From Mesorhizobium sp. LSJC280B00 (GTDB taxonomy: Bacteria > Pseudomonadota > Alphaproteobacteria > Rhizobiales > Rhizobiaceae), in assembly GCF_000502835.1 (NCBI RefSeq), contig NZ_AYVL01000017.1, forward strand, positions 165,667 to 229,666: a stretch of 64,000 nucleotides of DNA, written 5' to 3'. Below the pieces are notes generated by a model. The model did not search any database. It had not been told where the DNA came from and saw nothing but the letters and a program-made list of their open reading frames with translations. Both the position numbers and the translations under genes were made by a program. This document shows, piece after piece, positions 17,099 through 28,964 of the stretch. Within the stretch, counting starts at the first letter, position 1; each line of letters opens with the position of its first letter.

Positions 17099-17614
17099 GT
17101 GATCAAGACCGCCCTTGTCGCCATGACCATCGTCGGCTGCGACTGCGACGCCAGGCTTTGCGAATATATCGGCGAGACGCCCGCCAAATGGTCGACCATC
17201 GCCGAATGCGAAGCGGCGATGAAAAGCCAGATGCTGCACGAGCGCAATTTCGACTATCCGCTGGTCTCCGGCATCTGCCGGACACAGAACTCGTCTTCGT
17301 CATCGCAGCTCGCTGTGACCGCTTCCGAGCCTGAATTGACGACGGCCAGCACCGCAGCGACAGACCCGCTGCCACCGGAACTGAGCCATCGGCCCAGTGC
17401 TGCGGTCGGAACGCAGGCCACGGCGACGGAAACGGAAGCCGTCCGGCCGGTCGCCTATGAAGCGGCGGTCGATGGCGGCAGCGCCCTGCTCTACCGCACG
17501 AAGGCCGGCTACGCCGTAGTCAAGACCGATCTCGGCCGCGCCGCATCGGCAACGATCGGCATCGCCAGGCGTTCGGCGAACTGGCTGGCGGCGAAGCTGC
17601 CTGACGGTCTGTAG
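17099..17614 (+). CDS. Secreted or lipid-anchored hypothetical protein
   Basis: A 171-residue protein. GTG 17099 is preferred because GGAGG sits about 10 nt upstream; it gives a short signal-like start, MIKTALVAMTIVGCDCDARLC. The GC-D-C part could be a weak lipobox, but the lack of a typical -3 Leu makes lipid attachment uncertain. Residues 20-65 are Cys-containing (CEYI, AECEAAM, GICRTQ) and compact, followed by a Ser/Thr/Ala-rich linker and a C-terminal helix. Function unknown. Confidence 0.62.
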   Translation: MIKTALVAMTIVGCDCDARLCEYIGETPAKWSTIAECEAAMKSQMLHERNFDYPLVSGICRTQNSSSSSQLAVTASEPELTTASTAATDPLPPELSHRPSAAVGTQATATETEAVRPVAYEAAVDGGSALLYRTKAGYAVVKTDLGRAASATIGIARRSANWLAAKLPDGL

Positions 17615-17622
17615 CCGCCGCT

Positions 17623-19245
17623 TCAGGCCGTGCCGATCAGTGCCTTGACGGCGCGATAAAAAATCGACGAAAACAGCTCGCCCGGATCGTATTGCAGCTT
17701 CTTCGCCAGGAAGGACGGCAGTTCCGGATAGGAGGCAAGCAGTTCCTTGCCTGTGTAGTGGAGCTGGTAGGGCAGGAAAAAACGCCCGCCATGCTTGATC
17801 GTCACGTCGATCAGCGCCCTTGTCAGCGCCCGCATCCTGGCATTTCCGTCGGCGTCTGTCGGCTGATTGATGTAGAGCACCAGCGAATAGGCCGGCTCCG
17901 GCGCATAATTCAGCGCCACATCCTCCTTGTGGACGATGCGCACCGACGCGTTGAGCACCGGCAGGCTCTGGTTGCGCAGGATCTCGCGCGCTTCCGCGAT
18001 GAACGGGTTATAGGCCGCCCGCGGGATGAAATACTCGTGCAGGATGTCGGTCTCGTCGAGCAGATCGTTGAACAGATAGGGCACTGAATCGTGCATCGGA
18101 TTGTTGCGCGTGACGAGGCAGGCCTCGCCCTCGGCCATTGCCGTCGTCCGCGCCACCGTGCAGCTCTCGAATTGCGGCTCCAGCGTCTTTTCGGTGAACC
18201 ATTTCAGCTCCTGGAACAGGCTGCCCCATTTCGCCAGGTTGATGATCACCCGCTTGAGCCCGACCGAACCCGGTTCACCGATTGCCGGCTGGTCGGCCGG
18301 CGGCTGGTCGGCCACCTTGTCATAGCGGTAGACGATCATATCCTCGAGGAAATTGCCCGGCGCAGTCGACAGATGCCCATAAAACAGACCGATCGCCCTG
18401 TTTGGCTCCAGAACCTCGGCGAAGAACGTCGGGAAATCGTCCGATTTGATGATCTCGCGCGAGGTCCGGTAGACGGCGTTGTCGACGATGTCGAGTGTCG
18501 CCTCCAGCACCACGCCGAACAGGCCGTAGCCGCCGACGACGTGGCGGAACAGCTCGGTATTTTCGGCCGGTGAGCAGGTCGTCACCGAGCCGTCGGCCAG
18601 CATCACCCGCATCGAACGGATCGAGCCGGCGACCGAGCCGGCCTGGTGGTCCATGCCATGCGCGTTGACCGACAGCGAGCCGCCGACCGAAAAGATGTCG
18701 GTCGACTGCATCGCCTTCACCGCGAAGCGCGGGTGCAAAAGGTTCTGGATGTCGTGCCAGCGCGCGCCCGGCTGCAAGGTGATCGTCTTCGCCGTCGGGT
18801 CGACACTGACCTTGTTGAATTTGCGCATGTCGAGGACCAGCGCGTTATCGTCGAAGGCGTGGCCGCCCATCGAATGGCGCACCGCCGCGACCGAGACCTT
18901 CAGGCCATTGGTGCGGGCAAAGGCGAGCGCGCTTGCAATGTGGTCTTCCTCGCTGACTTCGACGACGCCGTAGACCGGCGTCATCGACAGGCCGCTGGCA
19001 TCGTTGATGTCGCCGCCCTTGGTCAGCCATGGCAGCGACGGATCGTAGGCTGGCGGGCCCTCCAGCGGCTTCTGCGCCAGGTCGATCCCGTCAATGTCGG
19101 CGATGCGCCCGGAATTCTTCTGCCCCGACGGACCGCGCGCCAGCCGCGCCACGGTTGTCCCGCCCCACAGCATCGCCCCGCCGACCACCGCCGCACCCAG
19201 CAGCAGCCGCCGCGACAGGCGAAACCCCTTGCGTTCCTCGATCAT
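17623..19245 (-). CDS. Tat-exported FAD-binding oxidoreductase (PCMH/VAO type)
   Basis: A 540-residue flavoprotein of the FAD-linked oxidase group. The N-terminus has a twin-arginine signal (RLSRRLLLGAAVVGGAMLWGG). The FAD-binding PCMH domain follows, with VSVAAVRHSMGGHAFDDNALVLDM and VGGSLSVNAHGMDHQAGSV (shown in part), then the C-terminal substrate domain ending YDPGELFSSIFYRAVK. Its placement outside the cytoplasm and its relatives suggest oxidation of a sugar, alcohol or lactone. The gene stands alone and converges on the preceding plus-strand gene. Confidence 0.85.
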   Translation of the reverse strand: MIEERKGFRLSRRLLLGAAVVGGAMLWGGTTVARLARGPSGQKNSGRIADIDGIDLAQKPLEGPPAYDPSLPWLTKGGDINDASGLSMTPVYGVVEVSEEDHIASALAFARTNGLKVSVAAVRHSMGGHAFDDNALVLDMRKFNKVSVDPTAKTITLQPGARWHDIQNLLHPRFAVKAMQSTDIFSVGGSLSVNAHGMDHQAGSVAGSIRSMRVMLADGSVTTCSPAENTELFRHVVGGYGLFGVVLEATLDIVDNAVYRTSREIIKSDDFPTFFAEVLEPNRAIGLFYGHLSTAPGNFLEDMIVYRYDKVADQPPADQPAIGEPGSVGLKRVIINLAKWGSLFQELKWFTEKTLEPQFESCTVARTTAMAEGEACLVTRNNPMHDSVPYLFNDLLDETDILHEYFIPRAAYNPFIAEAREILRNQSLPVLNASVRIVHKEDVALNYAPEPAYSLVLYINQPTDADGNARMRALTRALIDVTIKHGGRFFLPYQLHYTGKELLASYPELPSFLAKKLQYDPGELFSSIFYRAVKALIGTA

Positions 19246-19364
19246 AGCCCCACCCCCGCTATCCCAGGAATAGCGCCTGATGGAGACAAAAACCAGTTGC
19301 CATCAGACGTTCGGCAAATGATGATCACAGTCGTTCTGGCGAAAGCGTCGAAAGCAGCCGCACC

Positions 19365-19850
19365 ATGAAGCTTGCCGTCCGTGCCACGATTGCCCTGCTA
19401 CTCGCGTTTGCTCCGGTCTCAGCCGACGCCCAAAGCGGTGAGAAGGGAGTCCTCGGTGTGGCAAGGGACGATCCGGAGATGGCGGCGGCGATTGAGCAGG
19501 CCCGCGCCAGCCTGGATGACTTCCTGATCCTGTCCGAGGCGCCGCCGTCCGGAACAGCCACGTTCAAATTGAAGGTAAGGATCGAAGACGGAACCGCGAC
19601 GGAACATTTCTGGATCATTCCCTTTCACCGAACGGCGAGCGGATTTGCCGGAATTTTAGCAAACGAGCCGCAGGCCGTGCACAACGTCGTCGCCGGCCAG
19701 GAGATCGAATTCACCCGGGACGAAATTTCGGACTGGGGATACACCAAGAACGGCCATCAGGTGGGCAGCTTTACCGTCTGTGTGATGCTCAAGAAGATGT
19801 CGAAGGAAGACGCGGACTATCTCCGCGACAATTACGGCTTCGACTGCTGA
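19365..19850 (+). CDS. Secreted DUF2314-domain protein
   Basis: A 161-residue exported protein. Residues 1-22 are a signal peptide (ATIALLLAFAPVSADAQ). The mature part carries the DUF2314 pattern: a helix MAAAIEQARASLDDFL, then EHFWIIPFHRTASGFAGILANEP and the closing DEISDWGYTKNGHQVGSFTVCV. The family is common, small and without a known biochemical role. It lies divergent from the FAD oxidase gene, 119 bp apart. Confidence 0.8.
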   Translation: MKLAVRATIALLLAFAPVSADAQSGEKGVLGVARDDPEMAAAIEQARASLDDFLILSEAPPSGTATFKLKVRIEDGTATEHFWIIPFHRTASGFAGILANEPQAVHNVVAGQEIEFTRDEISDWGYTKNGHQVGSFTVCVMLKKMSKEDADYLRDNYGFDC

Positions 19851-19876
19851 TGTCCGAGCGCGAGGCGCTTTAGCCG

Positions 19877-20848
19877 CTACCCCGCCTCCTCGTCCTGCGC
19901 CCCAATCTTGCGCACCAGCGCCGCGGTCGCCAGGATCGTGGCCATGTCGGCGATGATCGGCGCAACATGCTCGACATAGTCGAGCGGCACAGAGATGTCC
20001 GGCAGCTCGAAGAAGTTCTTCGTCTGCGGCAGCAGCAGGAAACCGTCGCTGCCGCTGAGCGCGACGCGCGCCGGATCGTTCGGCCGGGTTTCGCCAAGCC
20101 ATTCGAGCGCCTGCGCCAGCCGGCCGGTTACCAGCGTCCGCGCCGCTTCGATGTTGTCGGTGCGGAACTCGTAGGCGGCATCGAGCTCCGGCACGCCGCT
20201 GGACAGTTCCTGCATCTTGCTGCCGAAGATGCCGCGGAAGAAGCCGACGACCTTGTTGGTCCGGCGCGCGGCCACCAATGTGCCGGGGAACGGCACGATC
20301 GTCTCGAAGGCGACGATGACGCCCTTGAACACCGCCGTCGTGCTCTTGCCCGTCCCTTCCCGGAGATCTGCTTCGTAAAGCTCGAACGGAAACCCCTCAT
20401 AACGGCCGGAAAAAACATCATCGAAAGATTGCCGGTTGAACGGACCAACCGTCTCGCGCGGCAACCGGTCGAACGAATTCGGCTTGACGTTGTGCCGGTA
20501 CCGCATGTCGTCGATGAAGCCGAAGATGATCGGCAACAGCGTGCTGCGAAACGACTGCTGCAATTTGCTCGCCGGCTTGATCGCCTGGAAATAGAGCAGG
20601 ATCGCCGCCAGGAATCCGCCGATATAGAGGAACACATGCGGGGTCGAGAACCACTGCTCGTTGGGGTCGGCAACCCCGTTGAAGAGCCAGGCCACAAGCG
20701 CCACGAACACCAGCACCAGCCCGATGAAAAGTGGCACCCGCCAGCGCGTCCGGCGATGGGCCGAAGCTCGTTGCGCCTCATAGGCCTCGATGTTCTTCCT
20801 GAGGCCGGCGATCACCGCTTCGCTCGGCATGAAATCCGCAGTTTCCAT
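19877..20848 (-). CDS. DUF3137-domain membrane protein
   Basis: A 323-residue protein with two N-terminal membrane helices (VPLFIGLVLVFVALVAWLF and VFLYIGGFLAAILLYFQAI) followed by a soluble domain with the DUF3137 features: FDDVFSGRYEGFPFELYEADLREGTG and TTAVFKGVIVAFETIVPFPGTLV in parts. ATG 20848 (METADFMPSE) is chosen over an upstream frame start at 20935, which lies within 25 bp of the next gene's stop. Function unknown; it may be cotranscribed with the upstream CapA-like gene. Confidence 0.8.
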   Translation of the reverse strand: METADFMPSEAVIAGLRKNIEAYEAQRASAHRRTRWRVPLFIGLVLVFVALVAWLFNGVADPNEQWFSTPHVFLYIGGFLAAILLYFQAIKPASKLQQSFRSTLLPIIFGFIDDMRYRHNVKPNSFDRLPRETVGPFNRQSFDDVFSGRYEGFPFELYEADLREGTGKSTTAVFKGVIVAFETIVPFPGTLVAARRTNKVVGFFRGIFGSKMQELSSGVPELDAAYEFRTDNIEAARTLVTGRLAQALEWLGETRPNDPARVALSGSDGFLLLPQTKNFFELPDISVPLDYVEHVAPIIADMATILATAALVRKIGAQDEEAG

Positions 20849-20909
20849 CACCCACCCGCCGCCACAAGCCTGCCCGCGCTGGGCATGATAGCCGGTTTGG
20901 TGGACTGCG

Positions 20910-21950
20910 TCAGCGCACGGCACCGAAGACCGCATCGAGGCGGGCTAGAACCCTTTGCCTGGATTTTCCCGCCAGCGTTTCAACCGGGACCAGCCGCTCG
21001 TGATCGCCGGCGCGCAGCCGCATGAAGGCATGCAGCCGGTAGGCGGCGATGGCCCCGCGCGTGCCGGGATCGTCGCTGATGTCGACGACGAGAATGGCGC
21101 CGATGCGGCCGGGCCATGGCTGCCGCGCGAAGGCGGTGCCGATGAAATCGCCGAGCCCATAGGCAACGAGCGTCTTGCCGATCCGCTCGATCGGCTGCAC
21201 GACATGAGCATGATGTCCGGCGATCAGGCCGACGCCATGTTCGGCCAGAAGTCGCGCCATTGCCCGCGTCTTCGCACGTGGAAAATGCCGGAATTCCCAA
21301 TCCCAATGCGGCACCGCGCAGAGGAGGTCGACACCCGAAGCGGCAGCGTGCGGCCATTGCCTCGGATCGGCTTGCATCGAGACTCGGCCCGCGAACTGAG
21401 CCTCGTCGGTATTGCGCCACAAGGTAAAGGCGGCAAGGCCTACCGTCAGCGAACCAACCGCAAACCGCTCGACCGGAGCCGCAGTGCCGATCGTGCGGAT
21501 GCCTAATTGCTCCAGCGCGGCGACGGTCTCGTCGAAGCCGGCAATACCCTGGTCGAGCACATGGTTGTTGGCCAGCGACAGCACCAGTTTTTCACGCGAA
21601 ATGCCGGCGGCGGCCAGCGCCTCGGCAAGGAACCGCTCGCTCATCGCGTGGTGCGTGCCAAGCCTGGTGCCCAAAACAGCGCTCGGCCGCTCCACCACCG
21701 GGCTTTCGCAATTGCCGACCACCAGATCGGCCGAGGCAAGCAGTGCCGCAATCGCCGGATCGCAGTCCGGCGCGCGGCGATTGGCCACCGCCGAGATATC
21801 GCCGACGAAAGCCAGCCGCACCGTCCGCGCCGGCAGTGGTTCGAGCAGGGCTGCGGTCGCCGGAGCAAAGCCGCGCGCGTCGCCCTCGAGCGAAGGCCGG
21901 AGGAAGCGTGGCAGCCAGGACAGTTTGTAGGAAAGCGGATAGTTCGACAC
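20910..21950 (-). CDS. CapA-family metallophosphatase-like protein
   Basis: A 346-residue member of the CapA (PgsA) family, named for poly-gamma-glutamate capsule synthesis and built on a calcineurin-like phosphoesterase fold. Visible motifs are LAFVGDISAVANR, VVGNCESPVVE, LSLANNHVLDQG, and GLIAGHHAHVVQPIERI, the usual metal-site set. The start is GTG 21950. No other capsule genes (CapB/CapC) are near, so a role in cell-envelope or small-molecule metabolism is as likely as capsule synthesis. Confidence 0.82.
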   Translation of the reverse strand: MSNYPLSYKLSWLPRFLRPSLEGDARGFAPATAALLEPLPARTVRLAFVGDISAVANRRAPDCDPAIAALLASADLVVGNCESPVVERPSAVLGTRLGTHHAMSERFLAEALAAAGISREKLVLSLANNHVLDQGIAGFDETVAALEQLGIRTIGTAAPVERFAVGSLTVGLAAFTLWRNTDEAQFAGRVSMQADPRQWPHAAASGVDLLCAVPHWDWEFRHFPRAKTRAMARLLAEHGVGLIAGHHAHVVQPIERIGKTLVAYGLGDFIGTAFARQPWPGRIGAILVVDISDDPGTRGAIAAYRLHAFMRLRAGDHERLVPVETLAGKSRQRVLARLDAVFGAVR

Positions 21951-22110
21951 GCGACGCCCAATCGTTTGCCTTGTGTAGACCGTCCGCCGGATTGATTGAA
22001 GCGTCGACTGTTAGCATAAATGAAATGATGACCGGCCCGTCCGAAGGTAACAGGCGCCGTGAGCCAAATGCGTGTATGGTTCGTGCGGAGCGACAAAAGG
22101 GGCGATCACG

Positions 22111-23364
22111 ATGAAGCGTTTTTCCAGGCTGGTGGCGTGCGCCATCATTCTTCTCCTGCCGCTGGCTTTACCCAGCGCCGCGGCTCCCGAAGCGGCGGCC
22201 CTGTTTGAGGCAAAAATCGTAGCCGAACGCGACAGCGCTCTTGCCACTCTGGAAGCCGCCGCGCCAGGCGATCCGGCAGCCGCCTACGCCGCCGGCGCCG
22301 GCGAATTCTTCACAGCGCTGGAGATCCTGGCCGGCGGTCTGCACCGCCACGGTTTCGACAGCCCGCAATCCTTCGTGCTGCCGCTGATGCGGCTGCCGGT
22401 GCCGGACAATGCCAATCCCGAGCCGATGACCTACGAACAATTCCGCGCCATTCTCGTCGCCTTCCGCGACCGGCTGGAGAAATCCGCAGCCACGCTGGAT
22501 TCGGTACCCGCCGACGCGGACATCGGCATGGTCATCGACCTCACCCGCCTCGGCATCGACCTCAACGAGGACGGCACGATCGCGCCGGACGAAAGCGCCG
22601 CGGCGATCATGGCGTCTCTGTCACGCGGCGGCGGTGCGCCAGACGCGGCCGGGCCCGCCCTCATCTTCCGCTTCGACCGCGCCGACGGCTATTGGCTGCA
22701 GGGCTATGCCGAGTTCCTGATGGCGCAGGCCGACTTCTGGCTGGCGCATGATTTCAGGGACACGTTCGACGGCTCCTTCCACATGCTGTTCCCGCGCGCA
22801 AAACTACCGCTGCAGGACACGCTCGTTCCGCCGGACGGCGGCATGAGCGGCGGCATTCTGTCGTCCGAATGGCGCATCGCCGATTTCATCTCGCTGGTCC
22901 ATCTCATCAACTGGCAAGTGGTCGAGCCGGAGCGCCGGCAAGCGGCACGCCGCCATCTCATGGAAATGATCCGGCTGTCGCGCGAGGACTGGAAAGCCAT
23001 CCGCGCCGAAACCGACAATGACCGCGAATGGCTGCCTGGGCCGCAGCAGAAAGGCGCCAGCCCGCTGACCGGTCTCGAAGTTGGTGAGCAGCAGATACAG
23101 GCCTGGCTCGCCGCCCTGGCCATGGCCGAGGATCTGCTGGAGGGACGCACCTTGCTGCCGCATTTCCGCATCGCCGACAAAGGCATCAACATGAAGCGCT
23201 TCTTTGATGAGCCAAAAACCTTCGACCTGGTGCTGTCGATCACCGGCCCGGCCATCGCGCCCTATCTCGAGCGCGGGAAGATTCTCACCAGCGAGGAGTT
23301 CAACCAGATCCAGCGCCAGTTCGGCGGCGCCGGGTTTCTGACGTTCGCGCTTTGGTTTAATTGA
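22111..23364 (+). CDS. Exported protein of unknown function with an EF-hand-like loop
   Basis: A 417-residue protein with a signal peptide at residues 1-25 (LVACAIILLLPLALPSAAA). Residues 150-161, DLNEDGTIAPDE, match the calcium-binding EF-hand loop pattern (D-x-N-x-D-G-x-I-x-x-x-E) and may bind Ca2+ outside the cytoplasm. The rest is helix-rich, with Trp-rich stretches such as FRFDRADGYWLQGYAEFLMAQ. I do not recognise the family. It is a single gene, followed 113 bp later by uvrB. Confidence 0.72.
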   Translation: MKRFSRLVACAIILLLPLALPSAAAPEAAALFEAKIVAERDSALATLEAAAPGDPAAAYAAGAGEFFTALEILAGGLHRHGFDSPQSFVLPLMRLPVPDNANPEPMTYEQFRAILVAFRDRLEKSAATLDSVPADADIGMVIDLTRLGIDLNEDGTIAPDESAAAIMASLSRGGGAPDAAGPALIFRFDRADGYWLQGYAEFLMAQADFWLAHDFRDTFDGSFHMLFPRAKLPLQDTLVPPDGGMSGGILSSEWRIADFISLVHLINWQVVEPERRQAARRHLMEMIRLSREDWKAIRAETDNDREWLPGPQQKGASPLTGLEVGEQQIQAWLAALAMAEDLLEGRTLLPHFRIADKGINMKRFFDEPKTFDLVLSITGPAIAPYLERGKILTSEEFNQIQRQFGGAGFLTFALWFN

Positions 23365-23477
23365 GCGGGAAACGTGGAGGGTGCTCCTGACACCCTTCTG
23401 TCAGCAGCTGGATTGCGCCTCGCGCCACCCGCCACTCCGCTCTTTCCATTTTGGCCGATACCTCCCATATTCGGGCC

Positions 23478-26597
<3,120 letters not shown>

Positions 26598-26604
26598 CGA
26601 GCTT

Positions 26605-26750
26605 CCCTTCTCCCCTTGTGGGAGAAGGTGGATCGGCGCGCAGCGCCGAGACGGTTGAGGGGTGCTGGACGGATCGCCGTCGGTGCCAAGCTGGAGCACC
26701 CCTCATCCGACCGCTTCGCGGCCACCTTCTCCCACAAGTGGAGAAGGGGG
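26605..26750. repeat. Inverted pair of intergenic repeat elements
   Basis: Two copies of one element face each other. Copy 1 is 26605-26666 (starts CCCTTCTCCCCTTGTGGGAG, ends GAGGGGTGCT). Copy 2 is 26695-26750 on the other strand, with the same first and last blocks and a shorter middle. Each has its own hairpin at the CTTCTCC/GGAGAAG end. Together they could fold into a large stem after uvrB and end or protect its transcript. Confidence 0.8.
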
Positions 26751-26827
26751 AGCCTAGCCACTTGCCATCGGCCCTACCCTTGGTGTAGCCAGTTTCTACA
26801 ACTCGAACGTCTTGAAAGGAGGGCTGC

Positions 26828-26893
26828 GTGTTATTTTCTCACCACCGTCAGCGCGGCCCTGTCTCTGCCCTGCGAGCTTGCTTGCAGGGCTGA
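26828..26893 (+). CDS. Candidate 21-codon leader peptide of the ABC-F gene
   Basis: GTG 26828 is preceded by AAAGGAGGG with 5-nt spacing, one of the strongest ribosome-binding sites in the window. The frame reads MLFSHHRQRGPVSALRACLQ plus G and stops at 26891-26893. It ends inside a strong hairpin (26861-26901), 135 bp before an ABC-F ATPase gene. This is the layout of a regulatory upstream ORF in which a stalled ribosome alters the RNA fold. Translation and regulation are inferences. Confidence 0.55.
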   Translation: MLFSHHRQRGPVSALRACLQG

Positions 26894-26929
26894 CCAGAGA
26901 CGGTCCGGGTTCTCCCGCTTCGATTTTTT
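26861..26929 (+). promoter_or_regulatory. Attenuator-like hairpins after the leader ORF
   Basis: GTCTCTG (26861-26867) pairs with CAGAGAC (26895-26901), and CCCTGC (26868-26873) pairs with GCAGGG (26884-26889), giving a two-part stem with a 5-nt bulge. A second short hairpin, CGGG-TTCT-CCCG (26906-26917), is followed after 6 nt by six T (26924-26929), like a weak intrinsic terminator. The sequence GACCAGAGA recurs at 27013-27021, just before the ABC-F start, so TCTCTG has a competing partner there. Confidence 0.55.
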
Positions 26930-27028
26930 GGTCCGCCCTTCGTGGTGCTGCAACGCCGAGCCTGATGGCCAGCCTGCGCACCGTCAAAGTGCATTGAGCC
27001 GGGCTCCGGCAAGACCAGAGAAATCAAT

Positions 27029-28558
27029 ATGGCCCTGATCAGCCTCAAGTCCCTCGGCGTCACCATGAGTGCGCCGCTCTTCTCCAACCTCGACCTCACC
27101 ATCGGCACCGGCGACCGGCTCGGCATCGTCGCCGCCAATGGTCGGGGCAAATCCACTTTGCTGAAGTGCCTGACCGGCGAGATGGAGCCGACATCAGGCG
27201 ACATCACCCGCACGCGCGGCCTGCGCGTCGGCTATGTCGAGCAAGTCGTCTCCGCAGCCTTGGCCGGGCGTAGCTTTCATGAGGTCGTGGCCGACGCCTT
27301 GCCGGCCGAGCAGGCCGAAAGCGAGCAATGGCGCGTTGACGTGGTTCTCGACTCGCTCGATGTGCCGCAGCCGATGCGCGAGCGGCCGATGCGGGCCTTG
27401 AGCGGCGGCTGGCAAAGGCTGGCGCTGATCGCCCGCGTCTGGGTCACCGACCCCGACGTCCTGCTTCTCGACGAGCCGACCAATCACCTCGATCTCGGCA
27501 AGATCAGCCAGCTCGAGACCTGGCTGAACGCGCTGCCACGTGAGGTGCCGCTGGTGATTGCCAGCCACGACCGCGCTTTTCTCGATGCTACGACCAACCG
27601 GACGCTGTTCCTGCGCCCCGAACAGTCGCCGGTATTCTCGCTGCCCTATTCACGAGCCAGGGACGCATTGAGCGAAGTCGATGCCTCGACCGAGCGCAAA
27701 TTCCAGCGCGACATGAAAGTGGCGCAGCAGCTGCGCCGGCAGGCCGCCAAGCTCAACAATATCGGCATCAATTCCGGCAGCGACCTTTTGACGGTCAAGA
27801 CCAAGCAGCTCAACCAGCGGGCAGAGCGTCTGGAAGAAGCGGCAGCGCCGGCACACCGCGAAAGATCAGCGGGCGCGATCAAGCTCGCCAATCGCGGCAG
27901 CCATGCCAAGGTGCTGATCACGCTCGACGATTTGGTGGTCGGAACACCTGACGGCACGGTTCTGTTCAGCACCGGCAAGCGCCACATCTGCCAAGGCGAC
28001 CGCATCGTCCTGCTCGGCCGTAACGGCGTCGGCAAGTCACGGCTGATCGGCCTGATCCGGAACGCCATCGTCGAGCCGGAAACAGCGGCGCAAAGCCTGA
28101 AGGTGACGCCGTCGACGGTGCTCGGCTATAGCGACCAGGCATTGTCGGGCATCGGCGGCGACGACACGCCGCTGGCGATGCTCTCGCGCAGATTCGATGT
28201 CGGCGAGCAGCGCGCCCGCTCGCTGCTGGCGGGCGCCGGCGTCAGCATCGACATGCAGGAGCGCAGGATCGGCGTGCTGTCGGGCGGGCAGAAGGCGCGG
28301 CTGATGATGCTGGCGCTCAGGCTCGCCAATCCCAACTTCTATTTGCTCGACGAGCCGACCAATCACCTCGATATCGATGGTCAGGAAGCACTGGAAGCGG
28401 AATTGCTGGAACATCAGGCGAGCTGCCTGCTTGCCTCGCACGACCGCTCCTTCATCCGCGCGGTTGGCAACCGCTTCTGGCTGATCGAGAAACGGCGATT
28501 GACCGAGATCGACAGCCCGGAGGAGTTCTTCCGGGAGGTTGCCGAAGCCGGCGGCTGA
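27029..28558 (+). CDS. ABC-F family ATPase
   Basis: A 509-residue soluble protein with two ATP-binding cassettes and no membrane part, as in ABC-F translation factors and antibiotic-resistance proteins that act on the ribosome. Cassette 1 has ANGRGKST (about residues 37-43), LSGGWQRLAL and LLLDEPTNHLD. Cassette 2 has GRNGVGKSR, LSGGQKARLMML and LLDEPTNHLD. The interdomain linker is rich in Arg, Lys and Gln. Its own ribosome-binding site is weak, and a leader ORF with hairpins lies upstream, which suggests induction. Whether it gives drug resistance is unknown. Confidence 0.9.
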   Translation: MALISLKSLGVTMSAPLFSNLDLTIGTGDRLGIVAANGRGKSTLLKCLTGEMEPTSGDITRTRGLRVGYVEQVVSAALAGRSFHEVVADALPAEQAESEQWRVDVVLDSLDVPQPMRERPMRALSGGWQRLALIARVWVTDPDVLLLDEPTNHLDLGKISQLETWLNALPREVPLVIASHDRAFLDATTNRTLFLRPEQSPVFSLPYSRARDALSEVDASTERKFQRDMKVAQQLRRQAAKLNNIGINSGSDLLTVKTKQLNQRAERLEEAAAPAHRERSAGAIKLANRGSHAKVLITLDDLVVGTPDGTVLFSTGKRHICQGDRIVLLGRNGVGKSRLIGLIRNAIVEPETAAQSLKVTPSTVLGYSDQALSGIGGDDTPLAMLSRRFDVGEQRARSLLAGAGVSIDMQERRIGVLSGGQKARLMMLALRLANPNFYLLDEPTNHLDIDGQEALEAELLEHQASCLLASHDRSFIRAVGNRFWLIEKRRLTEIDSPEEFFREVAEAGG

Positions 28559-28662
28559 AGGCTTGCGGAAAAAAATTCCGGCGCTCTGTCGGATGATGAT
28601 CGCATGCCACGTCCTTGGGTTGCCGACACGGTGATGCCGGCGCCAATCGAGGAGAAAGCATC

Positions 28663-28836
28663 ATGTCTATTCTGTCATCCATAGGTTACGCCGTGACGCG
28701 TTACTCGGCGGCTCGCGCCCGTTATCGCAGCGAACGCGCCATCCTTTCGTTGCCGATCGAGCTGCGCAAAGATATTGGCTGGCCGGAAATCGTCGTCGAC
28801 GCGCAAAACAGCCCGCGGATTCGCATCGAAGGTTGA
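28663..28836 (+). CDS. Small DUF1127-like protein
   Basis: A 57-residue basic protein. ATG 28663 follows GGAGAAAGCATC. The C-terminal half, RYRSERAILSLPIELRKDIG, resembles the DUF1127 pattern (Arg-rich helix, then L-x-x-D-I-G). Related small proteins of alphaproteobacteria have been tied to RNA turnover and phosphate or stress metabolism. It ends in an acidic/basic mixed tail. It is monocistronic by position. Confidence 0.65.
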   Translation: MSILSSIGYAVTRYSAARARYRSERAILSLPIELRKDIGWPEIVVDAQNSPRIRIEG

Positions 28837-28964
28837 AAGGTGGCAGTTGGCCGTCGCGGCAGGCGCCATTTCGAATCCAAAAAACCATCGGCCGTGTAGG
28901 ATCGTCGCCATTTCGTTCGTCCTGTGGTTCGCAAAGGCAAACCAGACGCAAAGAGGAGCATGAC

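Noticed and set aside
23365..23477. A possible SOS (LexA) box before uvrB
   Set aside because: I looked for the alphaproteobacterial GTTC-N7-GTTC or GAAC-N7-GAAC pattern in this gap and did not find it.
26812..26997. A 61-codon TTG-initiated frame before the ABC-F gene, in a different frame from the proposed leader
   Set aside because: Its TTG lies upstream of the strong AAAGGAGGG and so cannot use it, while GTG 26828 is at the ideal spacing.
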